Below the pieces are notes generated by a model that was not told the origin of the DNA, made no database searches, and was given only the letters and a program-made list of their open reading frames with translations. Source: Coniochaeta sp. PMI_546 (lineage: Eukaryota; Ascomycota; Sordariomycetes; Coniochaetales; Coniochaetaceae). Taken from it: a stretch of 64,000 bases of DNA. A program made the translations under genes and the position numbers. Shown here in pieces: positions 24,068 to 35,637 of the stretch (position 1 is its first letter; each line of letters starts with the position of its first letter). The DNA is taken from positions 1-64,000 of the forward strand of contig MU271166.1 of assembly GCA_021432605.1 (NCBI GenBank), read 5' to 3'.

Positions 24068-25828
24068 TTAAACTTCTCTAACAGCTTCGGTTTCCTTAGG
24101 GCCCTCGACAAGATTCTGCTGGTCGTTCAACTTCGGGTTACGAAGCACGAAGGCGAACGCAATCAAAGGCACGCAGAGACAGATACCAGCAATACAGAGC
24201 AGACGCTGGGTATGCTGGTAAGCATCAATGATAGCTGTTCTCTCTGGAGTGCCGATTGGGTAGGTAGAGGCGGCTGTGAATGGGTCCCCGTAAGCTGACA
24301 CGGCAAGGGTCGAGTTGATCGAAGCAAGGCGTTCCTCGAGCGCGTATGGCAAGACCTGGGTCCAGATAGCACCAGAGACGGCATTGCCGAAGGCGGAGCC
24401 GATATTATATGTCGCCAGGTAGATGCCTGTCATAACAGCGAGGTGCTCGTGTTTGAGTCCGACCTGGAGAGATGCTTGGGCAGGGTAGGGGAACATGCCG
24501 CCAGCAATACCAAGGAGAACTTCGGCTCCAATGACACCAGATCGACCAGACGAGGAGGGAGAGCCACGGTACCGGATCAATAGACCGAAGGCGACCATGA
24601 AGAGAATAGTGCCGGCAATGATAAACATCTTCAGCCGTCTAACTTTAAATACGACGAGGCCGAGGATAAAGCCGGTGATGACGCTAACGAAAGAGTAGAG
24701 GGACGAGACGCGGGTGGCGGCGGTGATACTAAAGTCGAAGGCAACCACCAGCATGGTGTACAGGTAGTCGCCTTGCATGTACCAGGCAAAGTTGAGGAGC
24801 ATCGCCATTCCCAATGGACCCCAGACAGCACGGTCCTTCATCAGGTAGAAAGGGAGGAGAGGATGGCGGGCCTTGAGCTCCCAAATAATGAATACGGGTA
24901 TGCACAGGACACCCACGACGAGCGGCGCGATGACGTGAGCTGTCCGCCACTGATTCTTGAAGCCGCCGGCGATTGTGAGCGGCACCAGTATAAGTGCGAA
25001 GACGGCGATCATGAGGATAATGCCAACAACATCAAGTCTCCAGAAAAGGTCGACAAGAAAGGCCTTTCCACCCAGAGTCTGGAACGAGGACTTGGAGTTG
25101 GAAAGCTTGCCCATCTTCTTTGCGCGATGTCCGACGATCATCAAGCTGACAAGGAGAGGAAGGGCACAGACGGTGTAGATGATGCACCACATACCGATTC
25201 CCCACCTCCAAGTCGTCACTCCCAGCACAGCATTTGCAATGTCTCCACTGACCCAGGTGTTGATGATGAAGGGTAGCGCAGGAATGTAGCTGAAGAGCAG
25301 ACGCGCACGAGTTGAAGTAATGTCGGCAATGATAACTTCGACCAGGAAAATAACCATGGTATATCCAACCTGGTAGATGACGGCGCCACCAGCAAAGGTT
25401 TGGATATCGTTTGCGACGGACTCGACTATGGTACCAATGATGTAGAAGAAGACCGAGAGGCAGATCAGCTCGACGCGGCCAAAGACATCAGCAATCTTGC
25501 CGGCGGTGGGCTGTGCAGCAGCGGCAATGACGGCGCGCAGCACGTTGATGGAGGACAATAAGGAGTGGTCGTCGAACGAGGCAGTTGCGTAGGGCTGGTA
25601 AGTGTACCGTAGTGTTCCGTCCAATCCATAGGCGTAGGCTATCAGGAAAACTCCGAAGAAGATAAAGATCCGATCAGTGAGGGTCATAACTGAGCTGAGA
25701 GCCTCAACTCGAATAACACCAGGCGACTTCTCGTCAACCGTAATGGTTGATTGGCGGCTCAGCTGCCGCGAATCATCTGCTGGGGGTTCAGCGGGCTTAG
25801 TGGCCGCAAAATGGGCGGCGGTCGCCAT
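24068..25828 (-). CDS. Siderophore-iron:H+ symporter (MFS, SIT/ARN family)
   Basis: A single exon gives 586 residues from the ATG at 25828 ([11 protein letters not shown]). An in-frame codon at 25957 would add 43 residues, but they lack SIT-like character. The protein has the SIT family layout of about 14 membrane segments after a hydrophilic N-terminus. Family-like phrases include [33 protein letters not shown] (the A-like MFS loop), TWRWGIGMW and a late [21 protein letters not shown]. Homologues such as Mir and Sit/Arn proteins import ferric hydroxamate siderophores across the plasma membrane or vesicle membranes by proton symport. The substrate cannot be read from sequence. Three iron-GATA sites 160-207 bp upstream suggest repression by an SreA-type factor under iron sufficiency. 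The 3' end abuts RIP-saturated DNA, yet the frame is intact. No siderophore synthetase is in the window. Confidence 0.93.
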   Translation of the reverse strand: MATAAHFAATKPAEPPADDSRQLSRQSTITVDEKSPGVIRVEALSSVMTLTDRIFIFFGVFLIAYAYGLDGTLRYTYQPYATASFDDHSLLSSINVLRAVIAAAAQPTAGKIADVFGRVELICLSVFFYIIGTIVESVANDIQTFAGGAVIYQVGYTMVIFLVEVIIADITSTRARLLFSYIPALPFIINTWVSGDIANAVLGVTTWRWGIGMWCIIYTVCALPLLVSLMIVGHRAKKMGKLSNSKSSFQTLGGKAFLVDLFWRLDVVGIILMIAVFALILVPLTIAGGFKNQWRTAHVIAPLVVGVLCIPVFIIWELKARHPLLPFYLMKDRAVWGPLGMAMLLNFAWYMQGDYLYTMLVVAFDFSITAATRVSSLYSFVSVITGFILGLVVFKVRRLKMFIIAGTILFMVAFGLLIRYRGSPSSSGRSGVIGAEVLLGIAGGMFPYPAQASLQVGLKHEHLAVMTGIYLATYNIGSAFGNAVSGAIWTQVLPYALEERLASINSTLAVSAYGDPFTAASTYPIGTPERTAIIDAYQHTQRLLCIAGICLCVPLIAFAFVLRNPKLNDQQNLVEGPKETEAVREV

Positions 25829-25986
25829 TTTCGATAGGTGTAGATCTGAGCAGAGTTTTCGGACGAATTCCCTGACGGAATGATGGTAGTATACGCAGTT
25901 AGACTCGGGCAAGGTTACAACATACGATCCGAAATGCAGAAAGCTCGGGAGTGACACCTGCTTATATGGTCTGCAGAAGCGCCAAG

Positions 25987-26035
25987 ATCTGATAAGATCA
26001 TCTGATAAAAATTTTCCGCAAAATTTTTATCAGAT
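25987..26035. promoter_or_regulatory. Three SreA/Fep1-type iron-GATA sites, two in a perfect palindrome
   Basis: The motif ATCTGATAA, a perfect match to the iron-regulatory GATA consensus ATCWGATAA, occurs at 25987-25995 (+), 26000-26008 (+) and 26027-26035 (-). The last two form a perfect inverted repeat with 16-bp arms (26000-26015 and 26020-26035) around the spacer ccgc. The cluster lies 159-207 bp upstream of the transporter ATG at 25828. SreA-type GATA factors are known to repress siderophore genes through such sites. Binding here is inferred. Confidence 0.85.
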
Positions 26036-26392
26036 CCGTCTGTCAAATCTCTCTATACTTCAAAAGGTCTAGACCTGCAGTAGCCTCACACTAAAAAAAA
26101 GCGTCTCCACACACAAACTGTTTCCCAGGAATGTGCAGTGCGTACCACAGTGATAAAGAGTGCGATATCATATCGGGCGGCCGTGGCTCTAATAGGTTCA
26201 AGTATGAATGAGCAAGTTGCCTTGTATAGAGAGACTGCTTCTCGACCGCAAGGAGGGCCGCTTCACTTAGTGACTAAGAGGCTTGCTCTCTGAAGCACAG
26301 CGTAGAAGATCAAGAGTTTAAAGAAGCGAGTTAGGTACACGGGTCTATGTACGTCACAAGCCCCGCACTTCAGGTCTGAGCTCTGAGACTAC
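26036..26392. other. Intergenic, nothing identified
   Basis: About 360 bp between the transporter promoter sites and the stop of the upstream sugar-transporter gene. No frame or repeat is seen. Confidence 0.5.
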
Positions 26393-28351
26393 CTATACAA
26401 CACTCTTGATCTCGTGTTCCTGCGTTTCTGGCCCATGGTCCCCCTTGGCGCCGTCACTGCTGTCGCCATAGTGGATCTGCTTCTCGACAGCAGCGACCGT
26501 CCTCTCGTTAAGGGTGCTATCCTCGAACACTATTCAGATAGTTAGCAAATTGTTAGGCACCATGCGCATGGGAACGCTTCTTACAGAAAGCGAGCTCTTC
26601 CAAGGTACGGCCGCTGGTCTCTGGGTAGAGGAGGTAGACAATGCAGAACTCGAAGAAGATCCAACCGCAGTAGATAGCGAGATACTTCCAGCCGATGGCT
26701 GAGAGCGCAACCGAGTTAACATTAGTCGAGAAGAAGCCAGCGAGTTTCCCAAAGATCTGCTGGACACCGATACCACGACTGCGGTGGGAATATGGCCATA
26801 GCTCGACAAGATAAGCTAAGTCGAGGTTAGACTTCCGTACCATGTTAGTGCTTTGGCATCATTGGGTCGACTTACTGTAGGTGAGAGCATTGTTTCCAAT
26901 GTTATAGCACGGAGAGAAGGCAAAGTACCAGAACAATGCTGATATGCCAGCGGCCTTGTTGGTCAGCTTATGGTCTAGAGCAAATTGAAGGCGTTCAAGT
27001 GAGACTGTCATGGCAGTGAACACAAGCATCATGCAGAGGGCGGAAAGCATGTACATGTGGCGCCGCTTGAACCGTGTGACGACAAAGGCAATGGCAGTGG
27101 CATTCAGTAGACCCCAACACGCGTTGGCAATATTGATGCGAGTCTTAGCGTAGTTGTCCGTGTAACCCATCATTTGAAACAGGACTCCAGAGTAGTAGCT
27201 GAGCAGAGTGTTGCCTGAAAGTTGGGTAAAGAGCCCGATAAAAATTGTGATGAGGAAGCGACGTCGCATGCCTTTGGTCGACAGGAGCTCCATCCATGAC
27301 TGCTTAGAGACTTCCATCTCGGTTTTGATTGTCTCTCGTATCTGTGCGATTTCAGCTTGGACGAGGAGCGAGTCTCGGTCGCCTTCTGCGTGGTACTTGA
27401 TCAGTATTGCCCTGGCCTCGTCGTCCTTGTCCTTCGAGACAAGATAACGGGGTGATTCGGGTAGCAGACTAATTGGAATGGGTGAGAATAGAGTTTCAAG
27501 TCGTAGTTCCTGACTGCGGAATGATTATACTCACAAGACGGTGCAGATCTGTAGCAAGGAAGGGCAGATCTGCAGGAGAGAAGGCAGTCGCCATGCCCAG
27601 TTGCTCTGGATGTCCGCCGTACCTATCGCAATAGCGGCGGCTATGATCTGGCCGATGAAATACGACGAGTTGAATAGCGATGTCATAACAGGGCGTTCCT
27701 TTGGATGGCTGAGCTCTCCAATCAATGCAGCTCCTGAGATGATACAAAACAGGATGCCAACACCGAGGATCATGCGAGCTATGATGTACATGGCAACTGG
27801 ATGTACGAGTGCGATCAGCCTGTCGATCCTTACGAATGACATGGGCAAGACTGAAATGTGTGTTGCATACCATGTTGGGCAAATCCCTGCAGAAGTGCAC
27901 CACAGACCATGATGCCGGAGCCGAGCATGATAGACCATCGTCGCCCGAAACGCTGAGCGAACCATGGCGCAACAGGAACCGCGAAGATGGACCCGAGTTG
28001 GTAGCACGAATTCACAAATCCAAGAAGACCCGGTTCAATGGCGAAATTGCCTTTGGCGTCCTTACGCCCGTTCCCCAGATCTAGCGAGTGCGGAGTTAGC
28101 GCGTGAACGTTCACACAAGCTGCTTCACAAAGAGCAAGGGATGGGAACACTGTACACTCATGGAAAGTCCCAGCAAACTGCAACGTATTGATGAGCTGTG
28201 AGTCAAATCCTGATGTCATCTCAACTCCCATACAGCACATGAAGAGCCAAAGGTACATGAGCCTGAGGTTGCGCTTCTTGTACCATGGCACCTTATCCTC
28301 CTCCACCAAGCGAGTGACAATAGGATCGGCAGCTGTGCCAACGTTCACCAT
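26393..28351 (-). CDS. MFS sugar transporter (lactose permease/hexose-transporter-like)
   Basis: Six exons join in phase to 542 residues: 28351-28156, 28080-27871, 27796-27535, 27468-26876, 26815-26585 and 26529-26393. Donors are GTACAG, GTATGC, GTGAGT, GTAAGT and GTAAGA, and acceptors are all (C/T)AG. Sugar-porter signatures are present. They include GVEMTSGFDSQLINTLQ in the first membrane segment, APWFAQRFGRRWSI after segment 2, and ARMILGVG ... LIGELSHPKERP after segment 4. PESPRYLVSKDKDDEA in the central loop and YTYLVELWPYSHRSRGIG are further signatures, and the C-terminal half ends with YPETSGRTLEEL. It is a 12-segment plasma-membrane proton symporter or facilitator. Lactose, cellodextrin or a hexose are possible substrates, and the sequence does not decide. 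A beta-xylosidase and a GH94 phosphorylase lie further along, which fits oligosaccharide use without proving linkage. Confidence 0.92.
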
Positions 28352-29370
28352 CGTGGCGTGAAGTGACGAGAGTTATGATAATGCCTTGGGGGTCTGTCGA
28401 GATTACGAAAATTGACGATGCAATGGAGGTCAGGATGTTATAGAGCTGACGTGACCAGCTATATAAACATTTACACTCTCAAAAGTTTACAGAGGCATGT
28501 TCTAACTAGCCACCCTCGGATAAGTGGCCCGAGACAAACAGGGCCCCAGGTCTTCGGGGTCCCCATCCTGCACCCCAGAGAACCGAACGTTGGGCAAAGT
28601 GTAAGCTGGCCGGCATGCCCCACCGCTCTTTGTGTAGGGCGCTTGGCATGGGCTGGTATATTTAGCCAAATAGGTTGACGTGCGGGATCTATATTAACCA
28701 GGTCAGCGTCATTGGATCGTTACCATGAATCACTCACGAGACTGGACACGCCAAGAGCACCCCGCGGTTGGGCCAAGTCACATAACCCAGTTTCCACGCA
28801 TCTTAATAAACGCAAATATAGTAGCGAGGATGGAAAGCTGGGACCTGGGTCGGCCTTAATGTATCCTAATCTGCATAGACAAGGAGATAAATGAGGCCTG
28901 GGTCGTTGGTAATTCTAGATGTGCATGAGGTATACGTTAATTACCATTGACGCGAAAAAAAATATGTTTAGCATGAACACTCTCAACGCCAACATTCACC
29001 TGTCATAAACTGCGATCTCTTGATTTAGGAAGACGGCGACATGAGGTCTTTCAATCCCTGGTTCTTAAATGTCTGCATTCTTACGAGTAGACTCAAAGAC
29101 CGGACCCGATATGTAGAGGCTAGTCGTGTATTATTATTCATTGTCGTCAAGCATCTCGTAAAGTTGGGACGAGATCGTGCGCCGGTCCAGTCACTGTTAC
29201 TATCAAGCCTGAGAGGCGAGGGGATTAGAGCGACTGGATAAGTAGTGCAACAACATTTCAATACATGTCATCCGGGATTGGTTCCGCGAAGCCTTGCCTG
29301 TCACGGCGTGTCGTCCTCTATCAGCTGATCAGAAGAAGGTGCTTTGGTTGGTAGCATCAAATCACTACAG
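28352..29370. other. Intergenic, nothing identified
   Basis: Ordinary-composition DNA upstream of the sugar transporter. Only short frames without coding character are seen on either strand. Confidence 0.5.
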
Positions 29371-29890
29371 CCCTTAAGGTATTAGTTTTCGGGCCTTCTC
29401 GACGGCCAAGACGGCATATCGGGTCTTGACTCCCTTAGGCTAGACCCGGATCGCTTTACGCTATCTCCTTAAAGCGCTTTTTAAAAGATTAATTTATTAA
29501 ATAACGTATTTTATAAGGTATTATTAAAAAACTTTATATCAACCTTTTATATAAATTTAAAAAGAGTAAAAGGGACTTCTTTCTTTATCTTAATATCTTT
29601 TATAAATAAAGAATTAAATAAAGTCTTTTAACTTCTTTAAAATATTTAAGATAAACCTTTATTCTTTATCTATTATTCTTTAAATTAACATTAAATTTAA
29701 ACAAAGAAAACTTAATATAATAAACTCTTTGTTATTAAAATATTACTTTGTTTTAAAACTTTAAGACGTAAGTATATAATATCGTTTCTTAATAGTTTCG
29801 AGTCTATTATTATACTTAGAGTAAAATCATCACAACCTTAACCCTCGCACACTTATTCGACCTCACTGATCTTACTTCAGATCTCAACTT
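29371..29890. other. AT-rich, RIP-like patch
   Basis: Composition changes abruptly near 29371, first CG-containing (tcgggccttctcgacggcc) and then almost only A/T with TTTAA runs to about 29830. This looks like the decayed remnant of a short repeat. It ends close to the start codon of the glycosyltransferase gene, so that gene's promoter must lie within or just beyond it. Confidence 0.6.
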
Positions 29891-29902
29891 ACCTTGGTGA
29901 AG

Positions 29903-31279
29903 ATGCTTCACCAATCATTGTCAACAGTTACTATAGCCTCTCGGGCTTCCAACGTCATCATTCTCGCCACGCTATCGGCATTGACCGCTTGCACCCTCTG
30001 GTGGTTGTCAGGTGGTGAGACATATTTGTTCGCATTTCTCATGCTTTTATGCTGGCGATATATTCGCTTCTTCGTCAACCTGATCGGATTTTGGATCTAT
30101 AAACCAGTATGCTCACTGAAAGATAGTTTCGACTACCATCCGTCGTCCGATGTCACCGTTATTCTACCGACAATCGATCCACTTGGGCATGACTTTCAAG
30201 AATGTTTACATACTTGTTGTCAGAACGGGCCTGCGAAATTAATCATCATCACGGCCGGAGAAACGTTGCTCAATGACACACGTAAGGTTGTCCTTCCCTT
30301 TATAGCAAAGTACCAAGCTACTGAATTTGTCATTGACAGTACTGACGTGGCCAACAAACGACAGCAGGTTAGCCGAGCTATCAATATGGTCAGAACAAGG
30401 GTCACAGTATTCTTAGATGACCATGTGTTCTGGGGACCTAAGTTGCTAGACGCAATTCTCCGCCCTTTTCAAGATCCAGAGGTGGGGATAGTTGCTACGA
30501 ACAAGCGCGTCCGTCGACGAGGAGGATCTCTTTGGAGGCGTTACTGGAATATGCTAGGTGCTCTGTACCTTGAACGGCACAACTTCGAGATTCGCGCTAC
30601 CAACGCTATAGATGGCGGCGTCTTTGTTGTTTCTGGTCGGACATCAGCGATCCGAACAGAGATTCTTCGCCATCCAGACTTCCTGCCGAACTACCTCAAC
30701 GAGAGGTTTCTCCTTGGGAGATATGGCCCACTGAGTGCGGATGATGACAATTTCATCACCAGGTTCGTTGTGCGATCAGGATGGAAAATCGCTGTGCAGT
30801 ACTGCGATGAGGCATGTATTGAGACAACGGTTGGTGTGGACAGCCCTGTTGTCAGGAAGTTCCTCGGACAATGCACTCGTTGGGCCCGCACAACGTGGAG
30901 ATCGAACACTTGTGCGCTTTTCACGCATAGGAATGTGTGGTATCTATTCCCATACTCTACCTATGCTATCTATCTCACGAGCCTCACTAATTTTGCGGCC
31001 GTCACCGATCCTATGCTATTGTATCTTTTCACTAAGACTACATGGTACAATCAGGTGACGTACCCATACCTTCTTCTACTAGGACTCGGTTCCTGGATTT
31101 TATTCACCAAGACTATCAAGGTCTTTCCTTATTACGTCCGGCACCCAGAGGACATTGTACTCTTTCCCTTCTATATACTCTTCGCATACTTCCATTCATT
31201 CATCAAGCTTTATGCGTTGCTCACCTTTTACAGCTGTGCTTGGTCTGGACGGAACTTGGAGGCGATTGCGACCGGCTGA
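29903..31279 (+). CDS. Family-2 glycosyltransferase (membrane polysaccharide synthase, Cps1/hyaluronan-synthase-like)
   Basis: A single exon gives 458 residues from the first ATG at 29903. Two membrane segments near residues 15-65 are followed by a GT-A catalytic domain. It shows DVTVILPTIDP, a DxD-like VFLDDHVFWG, the acceptor-site SADDDNF, and QCTRW, which is the Q(Q/R)xRW motif of processive GT2 enzymes. Three or more C-terminal membrane segments complete the usual topology. Relatives (type-3 polysaccharide synthases, Cps1-like) polymerise a wall or capsule polysaccharide at the plasma membrane from nucleotide sugars. The product cannot be assigned. Its start lies just after an AT-rich RIP-like patch, yet all key motifs are intact, so it looks functional. 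Confidence 0.9.
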   Translation: MLHQSLSTVTIASRASNVIILATLSALTACTLWWLSGGETYLFAFLMLLCWRYIRFFVNLIGFWIYKPVCSLKDSFDYHPSSDVTVILPTIDPLGHDFQECLHTCCQNGPAKLIIITAGETLLNDTRKVVLPFIAKYQATEFVIDSTDVANKRQQVSRAINMVRTRVTVFLDDHVFWGPKLLDAILRPFQDPEVGIVATNKRVRRRGGSLWRRYWNMLGALYLERHNFEIRATNAIDGGVFVVSGRTSAIRTEILRHPDFLPNYLNERFLLGRYGPLSADDDNFITRFVVRSGWKIAVQYCDEACIETTVGVDSPVVRKFLGQCTRWARTTWRSNTCALFTHRNVWYLFPYSTYAIYLTSLTNFAAVTDPMLLYLFTKTTWYNQVTYPYLLLLGLGSWILFTKTIKVFPYYVRHPEDIVLFPFYILFAYFHSFIKLYALLTFYSCAWSGRNLEAIATG

Positions 31280-32335
31280 AATAACGGAAGTCAAGATAGG
31301 ATAGGCATCAGAAACACTGTCTGTTCGTATGCAGGTAGGATTAGCGCCGAGAAAGGGCAGGAACTCGTATAGCTTTCATAATCTCAAGTGTTTTCGTATC
31401 TTCCCACTCCAAGCCCTGTATTATTTCACGCAGTTGTAATGATGAGATAATGTCTCTACTAATTGGTAGATGACCTACAAGTGATAGCAAAGTGAAATTG
31501 TAATACAGTTCGGTAATTAAGGACTTTGAAGCATGCACATTACTTGTGCATAGGGAGCGGTCTGCAAGTGGAATGTCAGACGCGATCCTTCTCAATAATA
31601 GGTAGGTTTAACGTTGCGCATATCCTCTGTATGGTTGTCTAACACCGCCGATTCTGTCTACATATTCATTAGAAAATAATAATTGTTTGTCGCTTTGTGA
31701 CACAGCTCGGCGCGGCAAGCCTCCAAATAGGCATGTTAATTACTCAACTGTTAGTACTACCCAAGCCCCAAAAAGCATTGCCTGCACTGGCTCATCAAAA
31801 GCTTCTGGCTACTGAGTATATTGCTGTGTGCTTGGCCCATTCCTCGCTCGTTTCTAAATGTCATTGTGGAAGAAGGCGCGAAGATTATTCAGTTATCTTA
31901 TTGTAGGAAGGCACTCCTCTCTGTAGATTGATGATGGTAAAACCCATATGGGGTGGAGGTCATCTTCACGCTCACTTTCCTCTTGCTCAGTAGTTACATT
32001 TTTGTGCGATCTAACCGGGATTCGATTGCCATTTCAGACAATGCCCCATCTTTGATAGATTTTCCATGCGGCATAAACATAGTCAGTCAAGATGCAAGCA
32101 CTATCGTCCAGTCGCAACTTTAGACGGCTGATTTGTTGTACGATGATTGTGGAAGGCTTGACAGGTAAGAAGGCTTCACATACTGCTTCAATCATGGCAG
32201 GGGTGGTATTCCAACGTAAGGTCTTGCCCAAGTCCTCCTACAAGCAATGAATCCTTTCTTTAGTCAAATCAACCTATCGTCTTCTAAATCATATCTGGAG
32301 ACATTTCATCTCGTTGGATTTGGTCGTGCTGTTGG
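31280..32335. other. Intergenic; two uncertain minus-strand frames
   Basis: Minus-strand open frames at 31341-31595 and 32034-32231 have a mildly coding-like composition, the second ending in YVYAAWKIYQRWGIV. They have no recognised domain and no clear splice link. They could be fragments of an old gene. Nothing firm is called. Confidence 0.25.
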
Positions 32336-33779
32336 CTATGTGAATATATCTAGAGGAAACTTGTTCGCAATTTCCTGGTAGCCAGCAACGCTTGGGTGCA
32401 AATGATCGCCACTGTCGAACTGACTCTTAAGGTTGCTACCCTGGCCTATAAAACTGGCGAAGTCGACTGCGTGGTCAAAGTTCCCGGCAGCCATGATCCA
32501 TTGGTTGACCTTCTGTCTGGCCTGCTCGTGAGCACCGCTGGAGTAGCTATTTCCGCCAAAAGGGGTTATTGTGGCACCGATTGTCACATAACCTGCGGCC
32601 TTGCAGTCCGTAATAATCTTTTTATAAGCGTTGATGAGCTGGTCACCAACGGTTCCCCCGCCACTGCCAATGTCATTCACACCTTCAAATATCATGACGT
32701 ACTTTACACCCTGCTGTTCAAGACCGTCACGCTTGTAACGTGATAGAAGGTAAGGCCCTAAGCCTCCAGAAAGCACAGCGTTGCCGCCAGCTGCTTGGTT
32801 GTCTACGGCAACGTTCGTGATTCCGTTTGCTTGCATACGTGCTAGCAAAAGGTCGGGCCAACTGAATTCATGTTAGCTATAGTCTTCAAAATATTCAAAA
32901 CTTGACAAAGATCAAGCAACGTGGTGTTAATTACAGACCGATTGTTTTTGTCGTCGTCACTGCCGCGTCCATCCGTGATGCTATCACCCAGGATAACCAG
33001 AGCAGTGGTATTCTTCGCCGCCCATGCCTCTACTACGCTGACAAAGTACCAATGCTTCGTGCTAGATCCAGTTACTGTGGTTGCATTGACGTGATTACCT
33101 TGCTGCATCCAAGAAGTGGTTCTGCTTCCTGGGTGTCCCGTGATCCGGTTGCTCGACTGTCCAGCTTGGAAGTACATGTTGACTGCCAACATCGATTGCG
33201 GTTCGACTGTGAAGTCGATCGGATCTGAATAAATAACCTGGCCGCGTGGCACTGTGACCGAGCTAGAGCCCTTAAACGTAAGACCAGCTAGCGTCGCGGT
33301 GTCGATGCTGTTTACGCCGATCTTACTTCCAGTTGGAAGCGCGACCGATGCCCCTGTGATCGGCAGGTCACTTCCACCGAATGTATTTGAAAACTGGATT
33401 CGTATTCTGCTTGCTCCGACTGACATGTGCAAGGTCTGTCGTAAGGTTGCGTCCTTGAACATTGAGCTACCGCCATTCTGAAAATGATCCCGTCAGCACT
33501 TATCTTGCGAAGATGTATAAATTCACGATCGATGGGCAAGAAGAAACCGAGACATACAAATGGTGATGGCGGAAGATTGCTCTGTTCGACCTCTTGAGGC
33601 ATCGATGTCCATGTTGCAACCCAGTGGTAATCGTCTTCTGCTACTGAACGAGCGATTCCTTGGACCGGATTGGCGACAAGCGCGAGCGACTGTGCGCAAA
33701 GAATTAGGACAATAAGAGGATCGAAGGCAATTCCATAACCGCGAGGCGACGATCTCGCAATTCCTAACGTGTATCGCAT
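32336..33779 (-). CDS. Secreted SGNH/GDSL-like esterase or lipase
   Basis: Three exons join in phase to 428 residues: 33779-33558, 33477-32939 and 32861-32336. Introns run GTATGT...TTTCAG (80 bp) and GTCTGT...CTAAC...TTCAG (77 bp). A signal peptide is predicted in the first 40 residues (hydrophobic FDPLIVLILCAQSLALV). The N-terminal part is a beta-sandwich-like domain (ATLRQTLHMSVGASRIRIQFSN) common in this subfamily. The SGNH hydrolase follows with block I LVILGDSITDGRGSDDD (nucleophile Ser), block II AAGGNAVL, block III FEGVNDIGSGG and block V SGDHLHPSVAGY (Asp/His). Such enzymes remove acyl or acetyl groups from sugars, polysaccharides or lipids. Hemicellulose deacetylation is a reasonable guess given the neighbouring xylosidase. 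Confidence 0.93.
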
Positions 33780-35637
33780 GGCAACGATGAGTGGAGTAAG
33801 ATGATACCGTTGTGACCACGCAATGAAATGGTATAACAGTTCAGTTGAAGTCATGTCAATTGCCTCGGGAAGTCTTGGCTTTTGTCTTCCGCTTGCAGCA
33901 AACCGACAAATCTCGCGGATCATGTACGCCCGTAGTTTATTCTTTGGGGCCCAGGTTCCAATTTTAGCCAAAATCTGTGCCTGAAGACGGTCCGCAAGCT
34001 AAACCCAGTCTGCATTTCCAACCACTCCACGTAAATGATCTATCGCTAAGAATCAATGGAAATAGTGGTTAAATGCTATCTGATATATTTACTGCTGTGG
34101 GCCCAGTCTTGGACCACCTGGGCATCAGGTGGATAGCGATGCCGAGTTTTCCAGAGCGCGTTACCCATCTTGCACATCGCCTGCCAGAAAAATGCTGAAT
34201 ATTTCAAGCGTCAGCACGCGACCCAGCAGCGTTAGTAGCGACTCAAGCTGTGAGCTGTGTTTGTTTCTAAGATCATTCGCTTGAATTATGTAGTCTTTCA
34301 GTCTTCAGCAGTCTAGACACGTATCCCCTGTCTGTCGAATGTTTGGGTAAATAAATGTCACCCTCAAAACCTCTTATCACGTACATAAGATCTTTGGAAG
34401 ATCCTACCCTCCTACACTTCTTCTTCATCATATCCTCCTCAACCCCGAGCGGTACAATGAGATCTAGCATACCGTATAAGAAAGAAGTTGTGCGTCTCCG
34501 CGATGATTAGCTTCAACCCTTGCCCCATCCGTGGTTCGTATATTTCTCTTCGTCGTGTTAGAGATGATAAGTCTAGATGTATTGGCAAGACTAGGTAGGA
34601 AACTTTAAGGATATATCTACTGTGATACAAGATAGAATGTACAGCCTTTTAACCCCTCTTAGATGTAGCGTAGAATTGGGTTTAATATTGATCATTCTGT
34701 TACCGACTAAGGTGTGTTATATTACAGTTCTCCTACACTTCCTCCTTTGCTAATTACTTTATAGAGAGCTCCCGGGGAAGGCGTTGAGTGCATGATTTAT
34801 ATGATATACTTGATCAAGTCGTTGTTCTCAATGTTAGCGACTACCCTAGTGGGACACAGCTAAGCCAAGATTGCTCACGGCTCTTTTTAAATTTTGACGA
34901 TCGTCTCGTTCGTAACCCTGTGCCACTGTTAGTTTTAGCTCCTCTGCGTTTATTCGTCCCATCTGGCTCTTCTTTAGTTTTGACACTGAAGAGCCGCCAT
35001 GTCTTCGACTATGGTTCTTAAGTCTAGGGCTATAACACCTTTCCTACTAACCATAGTGAAATATCCGCTAGCCCTACGGTGCTGTTTCTATACGTTGTTA
35101 GTAATCTAGACGGCCATGAGTAGCCAGACTATGCTTATAGGTGCCCTTTCACGGATGCGTCGTAGCTCGTTTTCGGAGCTGTAAAGTGAACGACACCTCT
35201 GCAAGGGATGCAAGTTATAGCATGAGCCATGTGAGGACTTAATCCCTGTGAGCTCGTCGTCAAGATGCTGCGCCAAGTGTCTTGGGGCAGTTATAGCATA
35301 AACTGCCGTGCTAGGAGCACCCGGTAACGGCTGAAGTCTGTAGCCAAACATAGTCACCCACATCGCTTTAAGCATATTGGGTGTTGATACCCTAGAACGT
35401 CGGGTGGGGAACGGGGTCATGTCTCTCTTTATCCCAATGAGTGCACCCGGTTCGTTTTCGGATAGTTATACAGGAATTACAACCCTGTCCAACGTACTAA
35501 AGAGGTATTGTAACAGATCGCCCTTCCACCACGAACTGTTGTAGGGTGAATACAGCCACCGGATTTTCTCTGTCGTTGCCATTTCTCCTCCACCTTTCAC
35601 TCAACAGCAGCAGCTGTAATACTAATAACCAAACGAA
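33780..35637. other. Intergenic, nothing identified
   Basis: About 1.86 kb without a supportable gene. Frames are short and shift often, and no splice chain or motif is found. Confidence 0.45.

Noticed and set aside
24773-25276. 167-residue plus-strand frame inside the siderophore transporter
   Set aside because: Antisense shadow with low-complexity charged sequence.
24068-31279. A siderophore or secondary-metabolite biosynthetic cluster
   Set aside because: No NRPS, PKS, terpene synthase, hydroxylase or acyltransferase is present. The transporter stands alone with its own promoter sites.
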